Assembly (NCBI RefSeq): GCF_020524585.1 | Contig: NZ_JAIVLK010000002.1 | Location: 62,001 to 126,000 of the forward strand | Direction: 5' to 3' | Length of the DNA: 64,000 nt | From: Celeribacter naphthalenivorans | GTDB lineage: Bacteria; Pseudomonadota; Alphaproteobacteria; Rhodobacterales; Rhodobacteraceae | Shown here: positions 34,237 through 43,617 of the stretch, piece by piece | Layout: every line of letters begins with the position of its first letter | How positions within the stretch are numbered: position 1 is the first letter of the stretch | Notes under the pieces: model-generated | Database searches by the model: none | Seen by the model: only the letters and a program-made list of their open reading frames with translations | Told to the model about the DNA's origin: nothing | Position numbers and translations under genes: made by a program

Positions 34237-34656
34237 ACTGGCACTCCGTGATGTCAGGGTCTGGAGGGTAAATAAGGCGTCAATTTTGCTGTGCAGCACA
34301 AAATGCCAATCTTAGGGTGTCTGTGGCGGAATACTGCTTAATGCGGGCGGAATTCCTCCTAATCTCAACGCCTTTTGACCTTTTTTGTCCATCGCGCAAG
34401 TGGGATTCTGCGCGTGGGATGCGGATTTACGCTGATCAAACGGCGAAGTGATTTCGCAAATGCAGCATATATGTTCGTAAAAGTGTTACACGGTTTTCGC
34501 GATCGAGTTCCAGTGAGCAAATGCACATATCTTTCCCACCCTCTCTGGTCTTGTCGTGGACTTGCCACGGCGCGACTCACCTTGGCCTCGGGGTGGTGGC
34601 GCGCGAAAAGGGCGCCCCCGGTGAGGAGCGCCCAAATTTCTGTAGGGATGCGCAGA
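34237..34656. other. 420-base gap: opgG promoter and aldolase terminator
   Basis: No gene seen. It should contain the opgG promoter (34240-34400, fairly AT-rich around 34265-34330) and, on the far side, the aldolase terminator at 34606-34633. No operator was recognised. Confidence 0.5.
34606..34633 (-). terminator. intrinsic terminator of the aldolase gene
   Basis: Read on the minus strand: GGGCGC, 12-base loop, GCGCCC, then TTTT. It lies 23 bases beyond the stop codon. Confidence 0.75.
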
Positions 34657-35550
34657 TCAGCCCGCGATGGAGGCCGCGTGGATGCTGTCCACGGCGGCTT
34701 TCAGCGTGGCGTCGAATTCCGCGTCGCTTTGTTTGGCGTTCAGCCCCTCGGAGAGCGCGCGCGAGAAAGACGCGATCATGCCGGTGTTTTTCGACAGGAT
34801 GTCATTGGCCTCATCGCGCCCGTAACCGCCCGACAGCGCCACGACTTTCAACACGCGCGGGTGATCGACCAGCGGTTTGTAGAAATTGGCCTCGGTCGGC
34901 AGGGAGAGTTTCAGCATGACCTGCTTGCTCTCGTCCATGGCGTCGAGATGCTTGAGGATTTCTTCGCGCAGGATGGCTTCGGCTTCGGCCTTATCCGCGA
35001 TGGTGATGGTCACTTCCGGCTCAAGGATCGGCATGAGACCGGCCTTGATCACCTGTTCGCCGATCTCGAATTGCTGGTCGACGACGGCTTTGATGCCTTC
35101 TGGATTGGCGGCGTTGATCACCGAGCGCTCTTTGGTGCCAAAGACCTTGAGCTTTGCGGCGCGCGCCAAAAGATCGTCGAGACCCGGCATCGGTTTCATC
35201 AGCTGAACGCCATTTGCCTCGGCTTCGAGCCCCTTGTCGATCTTGAGAAACGGCACCACGCCTTTGTCTTCCCAGAGGAACAAAGAGGTCGGTTTGCCAC
35301 CGACTTCGCGGTCCATGGTCATCTCAAAGAGGATCGCGCCGATGACTTTGTCGCCGGTGAAAGACGGCGACTGGATGATGCGCGACCGCATCGCGTGCAC
35401 CATGTCGAACATCTCGTCGTCACCCGAATATTCGCTTTCCTCGACGCCGTAGAGTTTGAGCGCCTTGGGCGTGGAGCCCCCCGATTGGTCAAGCGCTGCG
35501 ATGAAGCCTTGGCCTTCGCCCATTTTGGCGGTCATTTCTTGAATAGACAT
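34657..35550 (-). CDS. class I fructose-bisphosphate aldolase
   Basis: Splits fructose 1,6-bisphosphate into two triose phosphates, or runs in reverse, using a Schiff-base lysine. It has 297 residues from the ATG at 35550, chosen over the longer frame because GAGGAATGAG directly precedes it. Landmarks are FIAALDQSGGSTPKAL at 17-32, LEPEVTI in the middle and VMLKLSLPT, which carries the probable Schiff-base lysine. It lies downstream of pgk on the same strand, but each has its own terminator. Confidence 0.92.
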   Translation of the reverse strand: MSIQEMTAKMGEGQGFIAALDQSGGSTPKALKLYGVEESEYSGDDEMFDMVHAMRSRIIQSPSFTGDKVIGAILFEMTMDREVGGKPTSLFLWEDKGVVPFLKIDKGLEAEANGVQLMKPMPGLDDLLARAAKLKVFGTKERSVINAANPEGIKAVVDQQFEIGEQVIKAGLMPILEPEVTITIADKAEAEAILREEILKHLDAMDESKQVMLKLSLPTEANFYKPLVDHPRVLKVVALSGGYGRDEANDILSKNTGMIASFSRALSEGLNAKQSDAEFDATLKAAVDSIHAASIAG

Positions 35551-35777
35551 CTCATTCCTCTTCTTGGCCTCTGTTGGGTCAAATCCCCTCGCGGGGCTCA
35601 ACTGATCTCACTACCGAATTACCGTGCCCGGCGCCGCGTCGCAATCTTGGTGGCGCTAACGTTTTGGAATCTCTTGCAGGTTACGCGCTCGGCTCACCTT
35701 GGCGGTAGGCTATGCCGCTTTTCCCGGCAGGGACTTGATGTCCCTCAAACGCGCCTCATGATGTGTCTGAAAATGAA

Positions 35778-35803
35778 AAGGCCCGCCAGAACCGGCGGGC
35801 CTT
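35778..35803 (-). terminator. intrinsic terminator of pgk
   Basis: Ten-base-pair perfect stem (35778-35787 with 35794-35803), 6-base loop, followed on the minus strand by TTTT-rich sequence, just beyond the pgk stop. Confidence 0.85.
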
Positions 35804-35809
35804 GAACAC

Positions 35810-36997
35810 TTAGCCGAGGGCCACAACCCCGGGCAATTCCTTGCCTTCCATCCACTCGAGGAAGGCGCCGCCCGCGGTTGAGATATAGGTGAAATCTTCG
35901 CCGTGGCCCGAGGCGTTGATCGAGGCCACCGTGTCGCCGCCACCCGCGACGGACACCAAAGCGCCCGCCTTGGTCTGTTCGGCGATCTTTTCGATCATCG
36001 CGAAGGTGCCTTTGCCAAAGGGCTCAAGTTCGAACACCCCAAGCGGGCCGTTCATGATCAAGGTCTTGGCACCTTCGATGATCTCGCTGATGCGCTCGAC
36101 CGATTTCGGACCCGCGTCGAAAATCATCGCATCCGCCGGGCATTCGGTGACCGGCACGACCTCGTTTTCGGCATTGGCCTTGAACTCGCGGGCGATGACG
36201 ACATCGACCGGCAGCACGATTTCGCACCCGGCCTCGTCGGCCTTTTTGATGATCTCGCGCGCGGTGTCGGCCAGATCATGCTCGCAAAGCGATTTGCCCA
36301 CATCGACGCCCTCGGCCGCCAGGAACGTGTTGGCCATGCCGCCGCCGATCACCAAGTAATCGACCTTGCGCACCAGATTGCCCAGCAGATCGAGCTTGGT
36401 CGAGACTTTCGCGCCACCGACCACGGCCACGACCGGGCGTTCGGGGGTGGAAAGTGCGGCTTCGAGCGCGGAAAGCTCGGCTTGCATCAGCCGACCTGCG
36501 CAGGAAGGCAGGAGTTTCGCCACCCCTTCGGTCGAGCCATGCGCGCGGTGCGCCGCAGAAAAGGCGTCATTGACATAGACATCGCCCAGAGCGGCGAGAG
36601 AGGCGGCGAATTGGCCGTCGTTCTTGGTCTCGCCCTCATGGAAGCGGGTGTTTTCCAGCAACAGAACTTCACCTTCGCCAAGCTCACCCACACCCTCTTT
36701 TGCCGGACCGCCGATGCAGTCACTCGCAAATTTCACCGGCACGCCCAGCACGTCGGAGACGGCGTCCTTGATCAGCCCAAGGCTCATCTCCGGCACGACC
36801 TGACCTTTCGGACGCCCGAAATGCGCCAAAAGCACCGGCTTGCCGCCTTTTTCCAGAATGTCGTCAATCGTCGGCTTGATCCGCTCGATCCGGGTGGCGT
36901 CGGTCACTTTGCCATCGGCCACGGGCACGTTGATGTCCACACGGGTCAGCACGACCTTGCCGGCCAGCTCCATATCATCGAGGGTTTTCCAAGCCAT
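35810..36997 (-). CDS. pgk: phosphoglycerate kinase
   Basis: Transfers phosphate between 1,3-bisphosphoglycerate and ADP in glycolysis. It has 395 residues. The N-terminal substrate domain has [18 protein letters not shown] with [11 protein letters not shown], and the C-terminal nucleotide domain has [19 protein letters not shown] and [18 protein letters not shown] precedes the ATG. It stands upstream of the aldolase gene, a common pairing of sugar-phosphate enzymes. Confidence 0.96.
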   Translation of the reverse strand: MAWKTLDDMELAGKVVLTRVDINVPVADGKVTDATRIERIKPTIDDILEKGGKPVLLAHFGRPKGQVVPEMSLGLIKDAVSDVLGVPVKFASDCIGGPAKEGVGELGEGEVLLLENTRFHEGETKNDGQFAASLAALGDVYVNDAFSAAHRAHGSTEGVAKLLPSCAGRLMQAELSALEAALSTPERPVVAVVGGAKVSTKLDLLGNLVRKVDYLVIGGGMANTFLAAEGVDVGKSLCEHDLADTAREIIKKADEAGCEIVLPVDVVIAREFKANAENEVVPVTECPADAMIFDAGPKSVERISEIIEGAKTLIMNGPLGVFELEPFGKGTFAMIEKIAEQTKAGALVSVAGGGDTVASINASGHGEDFTYISTAGGAFLEWMEGKELPGVVALG

Positions 36998-37188
36998 AGC
37001 AATCGGTCCTTTCGGGGGAGGGGTTGGCGTCTGACACTTGTTTGAACTCTGATCACCGCTTCGTCAACCACCGTGAGTTGTGGCGGGTGCAGATGAGCAG
37101 GCTTGTGATGAGTTCGGCCTTTCCCTCGTCTCACGCGCAGATTAAACTGTGCCAAATTTTGACCGTTTCTATCCGGAAGGAGCCAGTC

Positions 37189-37695
37189 ATGGCCGACATC
37201 AAAGATCCTGAAAACACGATCATCATCACGCTCGAAGGCGGCGAAGTGGTCATCGAGCTTCTGCCCGACATCGCGCCCAAACATTGTGAGCGGATGAAAG
37301 AGCTTGCGCGCTCCGGCGCCTATGACGGGGTGGTGTTTCACCGCGTGATCGACGGCTTCATGGCGCAGACGGGCGACGTGAAATTCGGCAACCAGAACAA
37401 AGACTTCGAACTGCGTCGTGCGGGCACCGGCGGCTCCGATCTGCCGGATCTTCCGGCTGAGTTCTCCGGCATTCCGCATGATCGCGGCACCATCGGTGCG
37501 GCGCGGTCGCAGAACCCGAACTCCGCCAACTCGCAGTTCTTCATCAACTTCTCCGACAACCACTTCCTCAACCGCCAGTACACGGTCTATGGCCGCGTGA
37601 TCTCCGGCATGGACGCCGTCGACAAGATCACCCGTGGTGAGCCGCCGATGTACCCCGACGCGATGATCTCCATGAAGGTGGCCGCCGATGCTTAA
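37189..37695 (+). CDS. cytoplasmic peptidyl-prolyl isomerase, cyclophilin type
   Basis: Cyclophilin of 168 residues that speeds cis-trans change of prolyl bonds. No signal peptide. The active-site block VVFHRVIDGFMAQTGD, the turn GAARSQNPNSANSQFFINF and the closing YTVYGRVISGMDAVDKI are complete. The frame runs on to 37024, but ATG 37189 has GGAAGGAG 7 bases upstream. The stop overlaps the start of a second cyclophilin by 8 bases. Confidence 0.94.
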   Translation: MADIKDPENTIIITLEGGEVVIELLPDIAPKHCERMKELARSGAYDGVVFHRVIDGFMAQTGDVKFGNQNKDFELRRAGTGGSDLPDLPAEFSGIPHDRGTIGAARSQNPNSANSQFFINFSDNHFLNRQYTVYGRVISGMDAVDKITRGEPPMYPDAMISMKVAADA

Positions 37696-38245
37696 GTCGC
37701 TCACCCTGATCGCCGCTCTGGTGGCGGGGCCGGCCTTCGCGACCGGGCTCGACATCACCGTCTCGGGCGAGGCCAATGGTGTCGTCCATATCGACCTGTT
37801 CGACGATGTGGCCCCGGGCCATGTCGAGCAGATCACGAAACTCGCCTCTGAGGGCGCCTATGACAATGTCGTGTTTCACCGCGTGATCGACGGCTTCATG
37901 GCGCAAACGGGCGATGTGCAATATGGCAAAATGGGCGCTGCCGATTTTTCGATGCAGATGGCCGGGCGCGGTGGCTCCACCTATCCCGATCTGAAGGCCG
38001 AGTTCTCCGATCAGTCCTTTGACACCGGCGTCGTCGGCATGGCCCGCAGCCAGAACCCGAACTCCGCCAATGCGCAGTTCTTCATCATGTTCGCGCCCGC
38101 GCCGCATCTCGACGGTCAATACACCGTGGTCGGCAAGGTGACGTCCGGCATGGATGTGGTCAATCAGATCAAACGCGGCACCGGCCCCAATGGCGCCGTC
38201 ATCGGTGAGCCGGATGTGATGACGTCTGTGAAGGTCACGGACTAA
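37688..38245 (+). CDS. exported peptidyl-prolyl isomerase, cyclophilin type
   Basis: Second cyclophilin, 185 residues, with a cleavable signal peptide (MLKSLTLIAALVAGPAFA) that sends it to the periplasm. Active-site blocks VVFHRVIDGFMAQTGD and ARSQNPNSANAQFFIMF are intact. Similarity to the upstream gene, down to identical codons in the active-site block, points to a tandem duplication followed by gain of a signal sequence. The genes overlap by 8 bases and share the terminator at 38276. Confidence 0.94.
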   Translation: MLKSLTLIAALVAGPAFATGLDITVSGEANGVVHIDLFDDVAPGHVEQITKLASEGAYDNVVFHRVIDGFMAQTGDVQYGKMGAADFSMQMAGRGGSTYPDLKAEFSDQSFDTGVVGMARSQNPNSANAQFFIMFAPAPHLDGQYTVVGKVTSGMDVVNQIKRGTGPNGAVIGEPDVMTSVKVTD

Positions 38246-38275
38246 TCCGGCTAATCCGGTCCGACACTGCAATAG

Positions 38276-38300
38276 AAAGGGCGCTCTCGGGCGCCCTTTT
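38276..38300 (+). terminator. intrinsic terminator of the cyclophilin pair
   Basis: Perfect 9-bp stem AAAGGGCGC / GCGCCCTTT with a 6-base loop and a following T run, 30 bases after the stop. Confidence 0.9.
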
Positions 38301-38319
38301 TCATGTCTGACTTCTGGGT

Positions 38320-39186
38320 TTAAAACTCGAAGCGCACCGCCGCAGAGGCCAATCCATCCCCCGCGCCATAGCCGCCCGACAAATCCAGTGAGGTCGAGCC
38401 GCGCAGGTAGATGTTCGCCCCCAAAAGCGCCACGCCATCCTCCGGTTCCTCAAAGGGCACAGAGACCAATTCGGTCAGGGACAGCCGGTCGGTCACTTGG
38501 TGGCGATAGGCCAGTTCCACCGCGGCGGGGGCATCATTGGCCTCATTGTAGGACAGCGTGCCGGACATCTCGCCCGCGCCCAATTCATAGCGCCCTTGCA
38601 GTTTCGCATTGGCATCATTGGTGTCGCCATCGACATATTCCAACGCCACCTCGATCTGCCAAGCGCCGCTCTGCCAGCCGCCGCCAAGACCCAGAATCGT
38701 GGCGTCATATTCATCGACATAATGGAGCGAGGTCGCCACGCCTGCGGTTTGATAGCTCACGCCATAGGGCAGGTATTGGCTTTCGGTGATCGTGCCATTG
38801 GTCAATCGGCTAAATCCCGTCTCTGTGCGTCTCAGCGCTTCCGGTAGCATCACGTCGGAAATCAGCGGGCGGGCGAATTGGTCATAGGCCGGGCGCGGAT
38901 TGCCGATCTCGAACCGGGCGCCGGAGCTGAGGCTATAACTCAGCGCCGCATAGGTTTCATGTTCGCGCCCCAAGGTGCCAAAGGCCCCGAAACTCAGACC
39001 CAGCCCATCCCAAGCGGTGGTCCATGTGCCATCACCGCCCAGCCATGCCTCTTCGGTATCGATCGTCGATGCACCAAGCGCGATCCAGCCGTCGCCGGTG
39101 ATCCATTGGCTCGCGTCAAAAGATTGCGCCTCAGCCGTGCTGGCGAGGCCCATGAGAACAAGGGGGAGGAATGCGACTCTCTTCAT
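38320..39186 (-). CDS. outer-membrane beta-barrel protein, porin-like
   Basis: The 288-residue precursor has a signal peptide (MKRVAFLPLVLMGLASTAEA, then QS). The mature part is a run of alternating strands rich in Gly, Ser and aromatics, such as TWTTAWDGLGLSFGAFGTLG and ILGLGGGWQSGAWQIEVAL, ending in VRFEF whose terminal Phe is the usual barrel-assembly signal. The pore type is not recognised. The ATG at 39186 was chosen because it begins the signal peptide. Confidence 0.7.
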   Translation of the reverse strand: MKRVAFLPLVLMGLASTAEAQSFDASQWITGDGWIALGASTIDTEEAWLGGDGTWTTAWDGLGLSFGAFGTLGREHETYAALSYSLSSGARFEIGNPRPAYDQFARPLISDVMLPEALRRTETGFSRLTNGTITESQYLPYGVSYQTAGVATSLHYVDEYDATILGLGGGWQSGAWQIEVALEYVDGDTNDANAKLQGRYELGAGEMSGTLSYNEANDAPAAVELAYRHQVTDRLSLTELVSVPFEEPEDGVALLGANIYLRGSTSLDLSGGYGAGDGLASAAVRFEF

Positions 39187-39301
39187 GCGTGTATTCTGCG
39201 CCTGAAAATGGAAAAAATCCATGAAGATCAGCGTCCTTTAATATCACAAAACCGCGCAGTTGCTGCGCGGCTTTGGATCATTTCGTGAAGTCGGGCGGAA
39301 T

Positions 39302-40591
39302 TTAGCCCTTGCAGACCACCAATGCGTGGCGCTTTTTGCCTGCCGAGAGCTTCATCGGCTCCTTGAGCATATCAGCCGTCACCAGAAGGCCTGCGTCCTT
39401 GTGGTCCTCGTCATTCACCTTAGCGCCGCCCTCGGAAAACAGGCGTTTTGCTGCTTTGCCGCTGTCGGAGAGGCCGGATTTGACGAAAAGCTGCACGATG
39501 GAAATGCCGTCGCCGATGTCCGACGCCGCCAGTTCCACGGTCGGAAGATCATCGCCCACGCCGCCTTTCTCAAACACCTCGCGTGCGGTGGCCTCGGCCG
39601 CCTTCGCAGCTTCGGCGCCATGCAACAGCGTGGTGACCTCATTGGCGAGGATGATCTTGGCTTCGTTGATCTCGGACCCTTCAAGCGCGCCGAGACGCTC
39701 ACACTCTTCGACCGGCAGATCGGTGTAGAGCTTGAGGAAGCGCCCGGTGTCGGCATCCGTGGTGTTGCGCCAGAACTGCCAGAACTCATAGGGCGAGAGC
39801 ATATCGGCATTGAGCCAGACCGCGCCGCCTTGGGATTTGCCCATCTTGCGGCCATCCGAGGTGGTCAAAAGCGGCGTGGTCAATCCGTAGATGTCATTGT
39901 CCAAAACACGGCGCGTCAGGTCGATGCCGTTGACAATATTGCCCCATTGATCCGATCCGCCCATCTGCAAAAGACAGCCGTAGCGGCGGTTCAGCTCGAG
40001 GAAATCATACGCCTGCAAAATCATGTAGTTGAATTCGAGGAAGGACAGCGATTGCTCGCGATCCAAACGCGATTTCACGCTCTCAAAAGACAGCATCCGG
40101 TTCACGGAGAAATGCCGCCCGATGTCGCGCAGGAAGTCGAGGTAATTCAGGCTGTCGAGCCACTCGGCATTGTTGCGCATGAGCGCAAGATTATTTTGCC
40201 CTACCGCTTCGCTACTTGAGGGCGTGTTGCCCTCATCCCCGTAATCGAGGTAGCGGTCGAACACCTGCTGCATGCCCGCGATGTTCTCGTCGATCTGCTC
40301 CGGCCCCAACAACGGGCGTTCGTCGGAGCGGAAAGACGGATCGCCCACCTTCGTCGTGCCGCCGCCCATCAGCGTGATCGGCTTGTTGCCGGTCTTCTGG
40401 AACCAGCGCAGCAGCATGATGTTCAACAGATGCCCGACGTGCAGCGATTTCGCCGTCGCGTCATAGCCGATATAGGCGGTCACCATCCCATTGTTCAGCG
40501 CGTCGTCCAGCTCTTGCAAATTGGTGCAATCGGCCAGGAACCCGCGCTCGATGATCACGCGCAGGAATTCCGATTTGGGATGGTAGGTCAT
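39302..40591 (-). CDS. tyrS: tyrosyl-tRNA synthetase
   Basis: Class I aminoacyl-tRNA synthetase charging tRNA-Tyr, 429 residues. The HIGH motif is HVGH at 51-54 in [17 protein letters not shown]. The KMSKS motif appears as KMGKS in [11 protein letters not shown]. An S4 RNA-binding domain forms the C terminus (from about 350: [20 protein letters not shown]). It is divergent from anmK with a 72-base shared promoter gap. Confidence 0.96.
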   Translation of the reverse strand: MTYHPKSEFLRVIIERGFLADCTNLQELDDALNNGMVTAYIGYDATAKSLHVGHLLNIMLLRWFQKTGNKPITLMGGGTTKVGDPSFRSDERPLLGPEQIDENIAGMQQVFDRYLDYGDEGNTPSSSEAVGQNNLALMRNNAEWLDSLNYLDFLRDIGRHFSVNRMLSFESVKSRLDREQSLSFLEFNYMILQAYDFLELNRRYGCLLQMGGSDQWGNIVNGIDLTRRVLDNDIYGLTTPLLTTSDGRKMGKSQGGAVWLNADMLSPYEFWQFWRNTTDADTGRFLKLYTDLPVEECERLGALEGSEINEAKIILANEVTTLLHGAEAAKAAEATAREVFEKGGVGDDLPTVELAASDIGDGISIVQLFVKSGLSDSGKAAKRLFSEGGAKVNDEDHKDAGLLVTADMLKEPMKLSAGKKRHALVVCKG

Positions 40592-40663
40592 CTGTCACAT
40601 TTTCCGTTCAAAGGGTCAGCGGGGCCTGATATATCGGGGTGCGCACCAAAGGGAAAGAGTGTG

Positions 40664-41794
40664 ATGAGCAGTCAGGGTAAGAAGTCTCCGATCTGGGCCG
40701 CCGGATGTATGTCCGGCACGTCTTTGGACGGGGTGGATGTGGCGGTGTTGAAAACCGATGGTGTCGAGATTCTCGAATTCGGAAAAAGCGTCTTTTGGGA
40801 TTACACGCCGGATGAGCAGGATAAATTGCGGGCGTCCCTCGGGTCGTGGGCGGCACCTGAAGAGGTGTGTGAAATCATTGAGACGGCGCATAGCCATGCC
40901 TTGATGAATCTCATCGTTGGCGAAGATGCGGCGGAGTTCGATCTGATCGGCTTTCACGGCCAGACCTTGAACCACGCGCCTGACGCGGGGAGGACCTATC
41001 AGGCCGGGAATGGCGCAGTTCTGGCCGAGATGTTCGGCTGCACGGTGGTCTGGGATTTCCGCACGGCGGATGTCGAAATGGGCGGGCAGGGCGCGCCTTT
41101 GGCGCCGTTCTTCCATCACGCTTTGGCGCGCTACATCGGGGCCGAGGCGCCGGTCGCCTTCCTCAATCTCGGTGGTGTCGGCAATCTGACTTGGGTCGAT
41201 CCCACCGTGGAGGACCCGGCAGCACCCGGCGCTTTGCTGGCCTTCGACACCGGCCCCGCGAATGCGCCGGTGAACGATCTGATGCGCGCGCGCCGGGGCG
41301 AGACCCATGACGCGGGTGGCGCACTGGCCGCTGCGGGTCAGCCGGAGATGAAGATCGTCGCCAAAGGCCTTGAGCATCCTTATTTCTACAAAATGCCGCC
41401 GAAATCTCTGGACCGGAACGATTTCCACGGTGTTCTTGAGGCCGCCTTATCGCTGTCCGACGCCGATGCCGCCGCCACCCTGACCGCCTTTGCCGCCGCT
41501 TCGGTCGCCCGCGCGATGGAGCATTGCCCGACACCGCCCACGGCGCTCTATGTCACCGGCGGCGGGCGTCACAACGCGACGTTGATGGCGATGATTGCGG
41601 CGGGGGTGGATTGCCCGGTGTTGCCGGTCGAAGAGGTGGGGCTCGATGGCGATATGTTAGAGGCGCAGGCCTTTGCCTATCTCGCAGTGCGGGTGATCTA
41701 CGGGATGCCGACCTCTGCCCCCATGACGACTGGCGTGCGGACTGCGATCGGGGGCGGTCGCATTTCGCGGCCTGATCTGGGGAAAACGGAATAG
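40664..41794 (+). CDS. anmK: anhydro-N-acetylmuramic acid kinase
   Basis: Phosphorylates and opens 1,6-anhydro-MurNAc released from peptidoglycan, a recycling step. It has 376 residues. The phosphate-binding GCMSGTSLDGVDVAV is at 14-28, FHGQTLNH and VVWDFRTADVEMGGQGAPL follow, and ALYVTGGGRHN is near 290-300. ATG 40664 has GGGAAAGAG upstream and starts the real homology; the longer frame overlaps tyrS. It complements the lytic transglycosylases elsewhere in the window. Confidence 0.94.
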   Translation: MSSQGKKSPIWAAGCMSGTSLDGVDVAVLKTDGVEILEFGKSVFWDYTPDEQDKLRASLGSWAAPEEVCEIIETAHSHALMNLIVGEDAAEFDLIGFHGQTLNHAPDAGRTYQAGNGAVLAEMFGCTVVWDFRTADVEMGGQGAPLAPFFHHALARYIGAEAPVAFLNLGGVGNLTWVDPTVEDPAAPGALLAFDTGPANAPVNDLMRARRGETHDAGGALAAAGQPEMKIVAKGLEHPYFYKMPPKSLDRNDFHGVLEAALSLSDADAAATLTAFAAASVARAMEHCPTPPTALYVTGGGRHNATLMAMIAAGVDCPVLPVEEVGLDGDMLEAQAFAYLAVRVIYGMPTSAPMTTGVRTAIGGGRISRPDLGKTE

Positions 41795-41904
41795 GTTAAA
41801 ATGGGAGGAGAACGAGACCCGGCAGCTTGCGAGGTGCAACTCCGCCGGGCCCAAAACTCGAAACAATGGGAAAACGTGTGGTCACTGGTTCCCCCCCCGA
41901 CACT

Positions 41905-41925
41905 GGTTAACAGGTTCAGGTTAAC
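41905..41925. repeat. paired GGTTAAC sites downstream of anmK
   Basis: Two GGTTAAC sequences lie 14 bases apart start to start in the gap between anmK and the convergent cupin gene, shortly after a run of eight C at 41891. The spacing (10 bases between TTAA cores) does not fit the CtrA site TTAA-N7-TTAA. Function unknown. Confidence 0.35.
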
Positions 41926-42014
41926 CTAACGTCATTTTTAAGCCAGTCTGGAAAACCTTACCATTTTGCCAAATCTGTGGGGAAAAACGCGACAGTATTC
42001 CCCATAATCCGGCA

Positions 42015-42476
42015 TTATCTTTGCTCTGGCCCCAATTCGCTGCGCGGAATCTCAAAATCGGGCGGCGCCAGATCGAAGCCGTCAAACCGGAACCCCGGCG
42101 AGACCGTACAGCCGACCAGCGTCCAGTCTCCTGTCGTCTTGGCCGCCTGCCAATGATGCGGTGGTACGATGAGCTGGGGCGCTTCTCCGGCGGTTAAATC
42201 CGGTCCAAGGATCAAATCCCGTGCCGGGCCGTCTTCCGTCTCCGACATCGACAAAATCAGAGGCGCGCCCGCGTAGTAATGCCAGATCTCCGTCGCATCG
42301 ACCCGGTGCCAATGGCTTTGCTCGCCCGCCCTGAGCAGGAAATAGATACAGGTCCCCGCCGCCCGCGCATCGCCGTCCGTCTCGGCGATCCAGGTTTGCC
42401 GATAATGCCCGCCCTCGGGGTGAGGCGTCAGGTTCAGCTTTGCGATGATCTCATCTGCGGAAATTTCTTTTGTCAT
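42015..42476 (-). CDS. cupin family protein, DUF985-like
   Basis: Single-domain cupin of 153 residues. The family pattern LNLTPHPEGGHYRQTW, IYFLLRAGEQSHWHRVDATEIWHYYAG and VPPHHWQAAKTTGDWTLVGCTVSPGF is complete; His56 and His58 in SHWHR with Glu64 and His67 could bind a metal. The substrate is unknown for this family. It stands alone on the minus strand with anmK converging on it. Confidence 0.85.
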   Translation of the reverse strand: MTKEISADEIIAKLNLTPHPEGGHYRQTWIAETDGDARAAGTCIYFLLRAGEQSHWHRVDATEIWHYYAGAPLILSMSETEDGPARDLILGPDLTAGEAPQLIVPPHHWQAAKTTGDWTLVGCTVSPGFRFDGFDLAPPDFEIPRSELGPEQR

Positions 42477-42595
42477 AATTTCAAATGTTTACCTTGTTTT
42501 CGCTCACGCATTTGCACGTTTAGTACAGTTTTTTAGGAACCATTCCGGCGAGGCTGACGTTGACCCCACAGCAATAAGATCAACGGGAGACTTCC

Positions 42596-42871
42596 ATGTC
42601 CAAGAAAATCCTTTTGGCGATGGCCTTTGCCGCGCCCGCACTCGCCGCTTGTCAGATGAGCAACACCGACATGAGCACCGGCGTCGGCGCTGCTGCCGGT
42701 GCTGGTCTGGGCTACATCACTGCCGATGCGCTTGGGTCCAATGACGAATGGACCGTCCTGGCCACGCTGGGTGGCGCTGCTGCCGGCGCTCTGGTCGCCA
42801 AGGATGCGAGCGCTGCGACCTGTGCCTATTCCAACGGTGACGGCACCTATTACACGGCGAAATGCCCGTAA
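42596..42871 (+). CDS. small glycine-zipper lipoprotein
   Basis: The 91-residue precursor has a lipoprotein signal MSKKILLAMAFAAPALAAC (lipid Cys19). The mature part is a glycine/alanine zipper (VGAAAGAGLGYI, LGGAAAGALVA), ending with two cysteines that could form a disulfide. Such proteins sit in the outer or inner membrane of proteobacteria with unclear roles. A GGGAGA ribosome-binding site and the terminator at 42943 mark it as a single-gene unit. Confidence 0.75.
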   Translation: MSKKILLAMAFAAPALAACQMSNTDMSTGVGAAAGAGLGYITADALGSNDEWTVLATLGGAAAGALVAKDASAATCAYSNGDGTYYTAKCP

Positions 42872-42942
42872 GAGCGTACGGTTCGCCCAAGAGTTTGTGA
42901 CGTGACCAGTGCTTAGGTTTCTGTTCAGAGTGTTTGTTTTCG

Positions 42943-42970
42943 AAGGCCTCGCAATGTTGCGGGGCCTTTT
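42943..42970 (+). terminator. intrinsic terminator of the small lipoprotein gene
   Basis: Eleven-base-pair stem with one G-T wobble (42943-42953 with 42958-42968) followed by TTTT. Confidence 0.8.
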
Positions 42971-42982
42971 GCTATGAGCCTT

Positions 42983-43591
42983 TCAGATCATAGGAATCTG
43001 CGGCGCGGCCGTCTTCGCCAGCGGACCATTCATGCGCGGATCGTCCATCACCTCGATGGCGCGCCGGTAGGGGGTAAAGCCTGAGCGGATGTAGAACCCC
43101 ACGGCCTGCGGGCTGTCCAGCGTACAGGTGTGAACGAAGAACCGCTTGATCGGGTGCGCGAAGGCCTTGTCCAAAGCATGTTCCATTAACCACCGCCCGG
43201 TGCCGCCGCCGATCAGGCTCTTATCCAGCCCGAAAAACGCCAGTTCGGTGTTCTCGGGATCGCGGAAATCCAATTCCAAAAGTCCGAGATCCATGCCGTC
43301 TTTGCGGACCGAATAGACCTCGACATTCGGATCGGTCAGGATCGCGGCAAGCGCATCATCCGCCATATACATCCTTGAAAACCAAAGCCAATCCTCGCCG
43401 ACACGTCGATAAAGCGCGCGATACCATTCGAGATCGGGCGCCTCATGACGCACCAGCTCCAACCCCGGCTGCTCCGGCGCAGGGCGCGGAGCGGGGCGGG
43501 AGTGCATTTCGAGGTAAGTGACAATGGCGGCGAGCTTGCCGGAGGGCAACTCGTGGGTGCCGTCGGGGAGCGGGCTGGAGAGGGAAGTCAT
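42983..43591 (-). CDS. GNAT family acetyltransferase
   Basis: The 202-residue protein has a GNAT fold in its C-terminal 150 residues: EVYSVRKDGMDLGLLELDF strands, the acetyl-CoA loop SLIGGGTGRWLMEHAL at about 124-139, and SPQAVGFYIRSGFTPYRR, the classic final motif. The N-terminal 50 residues are Pro-rich and probably flexible. Substrate unknown. It lies just downstream of the AT-rich RelA/SpoT-domain gene on the same strand but differs sharply from it in base composition. Confidence 0.8.
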   Translation of the reverse strand: MTSLSSPLPDGTHELPSGKLAAIVTYLEMHSRPAPRPAPEQPGLELVRHEAPDLEWYRALYRRVGEDWLWFSRMYMADDALAAILTDPNVEVYSVRKDGMDLGLLELDFRDPENTELAFFGLDKSLIGGGTGRWLMEHALDKAFAHPIKRFFVHTCTLDSPQAVGFYIRSGFTPYRRAIEVMDDPRMNGPLAKTAAPQIPMI

Positions 43592-43617
43592 ATCTTAATT
43601 ATTATTCCTAAGTCGGA

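Noticed and set aside
41907-41924. Possible CtrA binding site in the gap after anmK
   Set aside because: CtrA sites need seven bases between TTAA cores; here there are ten, and the gap is between convergent genes.
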